From CAYLNH01 sp964384625 (lineage in GTDB: Bacteria > Verrucomicrobiota > Lentisphaeria > JABSQK01): a stretch of DNA of 34,023 nt. How positions within the stretch are numbered: the stretch's first letter is position 1; each line of letters starts with the position of its first letter. Positions 31,514 through 34,023 of the stretch are shown here, one piece after another. Both the position numbers and the translations under genes were made by a program. The notes under the pieces are model-generated. The model searched no databases. It had not been told where the DNA came from and was given only the letters and a program-made list of their open reading frames with translations. The stretch is from the NCBI GenBank assembly GCA_964384625.1, contig CAYLNH010000046.1:1-34023 (forward strand). Direction: 5' to 3'.

Positions 31514-32878
31514 TCACGTGTAGATGAACTGCGCCGAGGCGTTGCAGTCAGCCTGTGGAATCAGGCGCACCCAATGGGCGCTGAAGCCGTCGGGGAACAC
31601 TTCACAGGCGTAGCCGTCCGTCTCGATCGTCTTGTAGGTGCACCACGTGCCATCGCCCATGAAGTCGACCTTGATATCGAACGCGACAGATCCGTCGGCG
31701 TCATGCTGCAGGTGGAGGCATTTGTGTTCGAAGCCTGTCATGAGATAGGGATCACTTGGTTCCCCGGCGTTGACGGCGGCATGCCACCAGGGCCCGCCCC
31801 AGCCGCTGGGTTTGCCGAAGGACCAGAGGTCGTCCGTTTTGCCGAACCAGAGATTGGCCTGCGGCTGGCCGACGTAACGGTTGTTGTCCCAGATGGGGGT
31901 GGTCTGATCGCCGGCCATGACGAGCAGGCCGTTCCAGGAACAGAAATCGCCGATGATGCGCAGGTGCGTGGAGACTGGGCGCACGCCCCAGACCTTGCCG
32001 CCGTACTGCATCGCGGGCAGTTCGAAGAACATACCGCTGGCGTTGATCATCCAGCGTTCCGATTCGATCTCGCGGATGCGCGGCCACTCGGTCGTGACCG
32101 TGTGGTCCTGCGTGTGCGTCGCTTTCGGCAGCCGATAGGTGTCCCATTTGCCGTTGACGAACACTTTGAGAATCGCGGACGCGTTGTCGGCGCCGGTGGC
32201 GAAAATGGCGTCGCCGATGCTGCGGCGGCCGGTGACTTCGTTGTACTGGGCGTCATCAAGGACGGTCCAGGTGGTGCCGTTCCACTCGGCCAGGCGACCA
32301 CTGGAAACTTCGCCGGTGTAGTTGACGTTGTCGTACGTATTGTTGGCCACGACGAGTCGACCGTGGGCGCTGTAGGCGCCTTTGAAGTGTGTTTGCGGTT
32401 TCTCGGGGATATTGAGTTCCTTATTGAGGTCGGCAATCTGGATGGCGGTCGCGTCCACGGCGTCGACCTCGAAGAGTTCGCCTTCCATGCCGAGGCAATA
32501 GACCTTGCGCTCGGGGTCGGTCAGGTGATCGGCGGTGGCGGTGACGCGGATGTCGATGAGTTCCTCGATGGTGCGGACATTGCCTTTGGTATCGATCAGG
32601 TGCGGGCCGATGACCAGTTGATGGGTGTCGTGGTGGATCATGCGGTTGGCGTAGGTGCCGACGACGCTGGCGGGGTGTTTGTGCAGTTCCATATCATCGT
32701 CGATCCAGAACAGACCGGTGCCGCCGCCGGTACCGGATTTGTGGGCGACATAGGTGACAAACCACAGCCGATCGGCCCACGGCATCAGCGCGCCGATACC
32801 GGTTTCGGAACGCCGTGGCAAGTGCTCTGCTTTGACTGCGAGATGCGGAAATACGCCGTTGATGTTCACTTTGTTCAT
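31514..32878 (-). CDS. Uncharacterised protein, probably a beta-propeller
   Basis: The 454-residue protein has no name I can give. It shows repeated short beta-strand motifs of the kind found in propellers: WADRLWFVTYV, HLIDTKGNVRTIEEL, GRLAEWNGTTWTVLDD, DLWSFGKPSGWGGPWWH. Histidines cluster at RMIHHDTHQ (about 80-88). No signal peptide or membrane segment is seen. Length and style resemble proteins common as hypotheticals next to glycosidases in this bacterial group. It is divergent from the PocR-AraC gene across about 270 bp and upstream of the GH31 gene on the same strand, so a role in handling a carbohydrate is a guess. GGAG lies about 10 nt before the ATG. Confidence 0.75.
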   Translation of the reverse strand: MNKVNINGVFPHLAVKAEHLPRRSETGIGALMPWADRLWFVTYVAHKSGTGGGTGLFWIDDDMELHKHPASVVGTYANRMIHHDTHQLVIGPHLIDTKGNVRTIEELIDIRVTATADHLTDPERKVYCLGMEGELFEVDAVDATAIQIADLNKELNIPEKPQTHFKGAYSAHGRLVVANNTYDNVNYTGEVSSGRLAEWNGTTWTVLDDAQYNEVTGRRSIGDAIFATGADNASAILKVFVNGKWDTYRLPKATHTQDHTVTTEWPRIREIESERWMINASGMFFELPAMQYGGKVWGVRPVSTHLRIIGDFCSWNGLLVMAGDQTTPIWDNNRYVGQPQANLWFGKTDDLWSFGKPSGWGGPWWHAAVNAGEPSDPYLMTGFEHKCLHLQHDADGSVAFDIKVDFMGDGTWCTYKTIETDGYACEVFPDGFSAHWVRLIPQADCNASAQFIYT

Positions 32879-33042
32879 GGTCTCAATCTCCGTAGTCCTG
32901 TCTTTGGTTTTGGCTTTCTATCTTGATATGAGAAGAGAATGGATCTGTTATTTTCATAGATAAATATCTTCGGGATTTCTTGCATTAACTTAGAAAATCC
33001 AGAAAAGTATCTTTAAAAAACAAAGATTAGGAATGGACTGAT

Positions 33043-33150
33043 GGAATGGTGGAATGGTGGAATGATGGAATGATGGAATGATGGAAGATTAAGGACAGGA
33101 TTAAGGACAGGATTAAGGGCAGGATTAAGGACAGGATTAAGGACAGGACT
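33043..33150 (+). repeat. Two adjoining minisatellites ending at the PocR-AraC start codon
   Basis: Six 8-bp units (GGAATGGT twice, GGAATGAT three times, then GGAAGATT) run from 33043 to 33090. Five 12-bp units (AAGGACAGGATT with single changes in the third and last) run from 33091 to 33150, and the ATG follows at 33151 with no spacer. AAGGA/CAGGA in the last units supply the only Shine-Dalgarno-like sequence. The DNA before it (32879-33042) is AT-rich with three TATCTT sequences about 43-46 bp apart. Confidence 0.85.
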
Positions 33151-33999
33151 ATGGAAGAGAAACGGATGTCGGCGGCATTCACATTTTCAGAGATGATGGA
33201 CTGGGTCGAAGCGCAGACCGGGGCAACGGTGAATTTTGATGATGCGGCTGGTATTACCCACACGGTGCCGCGGTTGAAACTGTCGGCCCGGCAGGCATAC
33301 CATCATTCGGCCTATTGCGAGTTCGCCAAACGCAACGGCAATCATCAGTCTTGTTGCCTCAACAAAAGGCGGTCCAAGTCCATTGCGCAACGATGGCGCC
33401 GGCAGTTCTGCGGGTATTGTCCGTTCGGCGTTTGGGACCTGGCGCAGCCGGTTGTGTTTCGCGGGCAGGTGACGGGGATCATCTACGTCGGTTCATTGCG
33501 GGGCGCTCACGCCTTTGCTGCGATCAACGGACAAATGTTCGAGGGACGGATGGCGTCACGTACGGAGGCGCGTGTGCAGTCCTGCCGACAACACGCGCGG
33601 CTGTTGGCGCAGACGATGGTCCTGATCATTGAACAGTGGGTGCGCGAAGGGAATCAGTTGACCAAGCAGCGGCCGACAGATTTCTATGTGGACGCGGTGG
33701 CGGCAATCATCGACCAGCGCTACGAACAGCCATTGCGTCTCAGCGAAGTTGCCGAAGAACTGCATGTCCATCCGAACTATCTCGGGCAGTTGCTCAAACG
33801 CGAAACCGGTCGTTCGTTCCGTCAGCTGCTCTGTTGCCAGCGCATTGAGAAAGCCAAGGTAATGTTGTCCGTGGGGAAGTCGGTGACGGACACGGCTTTC
33901 GCCTGCGGCTTCAGCGACGGCAATTACTTCAGCACGGTGTTCAGGCGCGAGACCGGAATGACGCCAAGTCATTTTGCCAAGCAGCATCAGAAGGGGTAG
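33151..33999 (+). CDS. AraC-family regulator with N-terminal PocR sensor domain
   Basis: The protein has 282 residues. Residues about 10-165 form a PocR-like sensory domain with clustered cysteines (C56, C68, C69, C87, C90, in CEFAKRNGNHQSCC and CGYCPFG) and the following GQVTGIIYVG. PocR domains are known to sense small polyols and related ligands. Residues about 180-282 form the AraC double helix-turn-helix domain (LSEVAEELHVHPNYLGQLLK; core AEELHVHPNYL, and ACGFSDGNYFSTVFRRETG). ATG 33151 directly follows the 12-bp repeats; a second in-frame ATG at 33166 has GGAAGAG 7 nt upstream and is a fair alternative. It is divergent from the propeller-like gene and probably controls it. Confidence 0.88.
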   Translation: MEEKRMSAAFTFSEMMDWVEAQTGATVNFDDAAGITHTVPRLKLSARQAYHHSAYCEFAKRNGNHQSCCLNKRRSKSIAQRWRRQFCGYCPFGVWDLAQPVVFRGQVTGIIYVGSLRGAHAFAAINGQMFEGRMASRTEARVQSCRQHARLLAQTMVLIIEQWVREGNQLTKQRPTDFYVDAVAAIIDQRYEQPLRLSEVAEELHVHPNYLGQLLKRETGRSFRQLLCCQRIEKAKVMLSVGKSVTDTAFACGFSDGNYFSTVFRRETGMTPSHFAKQHQKG

Positions 34000-34023
34000 T
34001 TCGTCTTTGTATCATGAGCATTT

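Overview
The window is about 34 kb of GC-rich (roughly 60% G+C by eye) bacterial chromosome. It is probably from a metagenome-assembled genome, because it holds a placeholder run of exactly 100 N (23266-23365). The gene content (many AraC regulators, uroporphyrinogen-decarboxylase-like proteins, a type I sulfatase, a Gfo/Idh/MocA oxidoreductase, DUF4185 and GH31 proteins, a separate menA-menE pair, unusual intergenic repeats) suggests the Planctomycetota-Verrucomicrobiota-Lentisphaerota group, most likely a Lentisphaerota/Victivallales-like organism. That placement is inference from gene style; there is no rRNA or marker gene in the window to confirm it, and I saw no tRNA.

Left part (1-12.4 kb), mostly housekeeping. 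On the minus strand lie a zinc-ribbon protein overlapping a membrane-anchored ankyrin-repeat protein, then a tightly overlapping set: a Gpi18-like mannosyltransferase, menA and menE (two late menaquinone steps). Divergent from it is a Gfo/Idh/MocA oxidoreductase that ends in a clear intrinsic terminator facing a beta-carbonic anhydrase. A 948-bp gene-free stretch (7227-8174) is packed with palindromes, including a 29-bp perfect stem flanked by two hairpins whose stems differ by compensatory changes. Then come a tail-anchored FHA protein converging on an APH-type kinase (both stop codons lie in a perfect 10-bp palindrome), a nitroreductase, a glycerol-1-phosphate-dehydrogenase-like enzyme and a DinB-family protein.

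Middle (12.4-18 kb). A three-gene minus-strand operon encodes an ABC ATPase, its permease and a 689-residue secreted/membrane protein, all joined by ATGA overlaps. A possible frameshifted remnant and a low-molecular-weight-phosphatase/arsenate-reductase-type protein lacking one redox cysteine follow.

Right part (18-34 kb), accessory. Four AraC-family regulators each face a different effector gene across a short intergenic region: AraC|UroD-like (then sulfatase and a TupA-like ATP-grasp), AraC|DUF4185, AraC|UroD-like, and PocR-AraC|beta-propeller-like protein. A GH31 glycosidase, a zinc alcohol dehydrogenase and a double winged-helix regulator lie among them. This looks like a carbohydrate- or small-molecule-responsive region built from repeated regulator-effector modules; substrates cannot be read from sequence.

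Intergenic DNA is the most unusual part: a compound palindrome, a 63-bp tandem hairpin array that broke the assembly, a TTGAAC-hairpin array, a 12-bp minisatellite touching the start codon of the PocR-AraC gene, and a leader hairpin that would hide the sulfatase ribosome-binding site.
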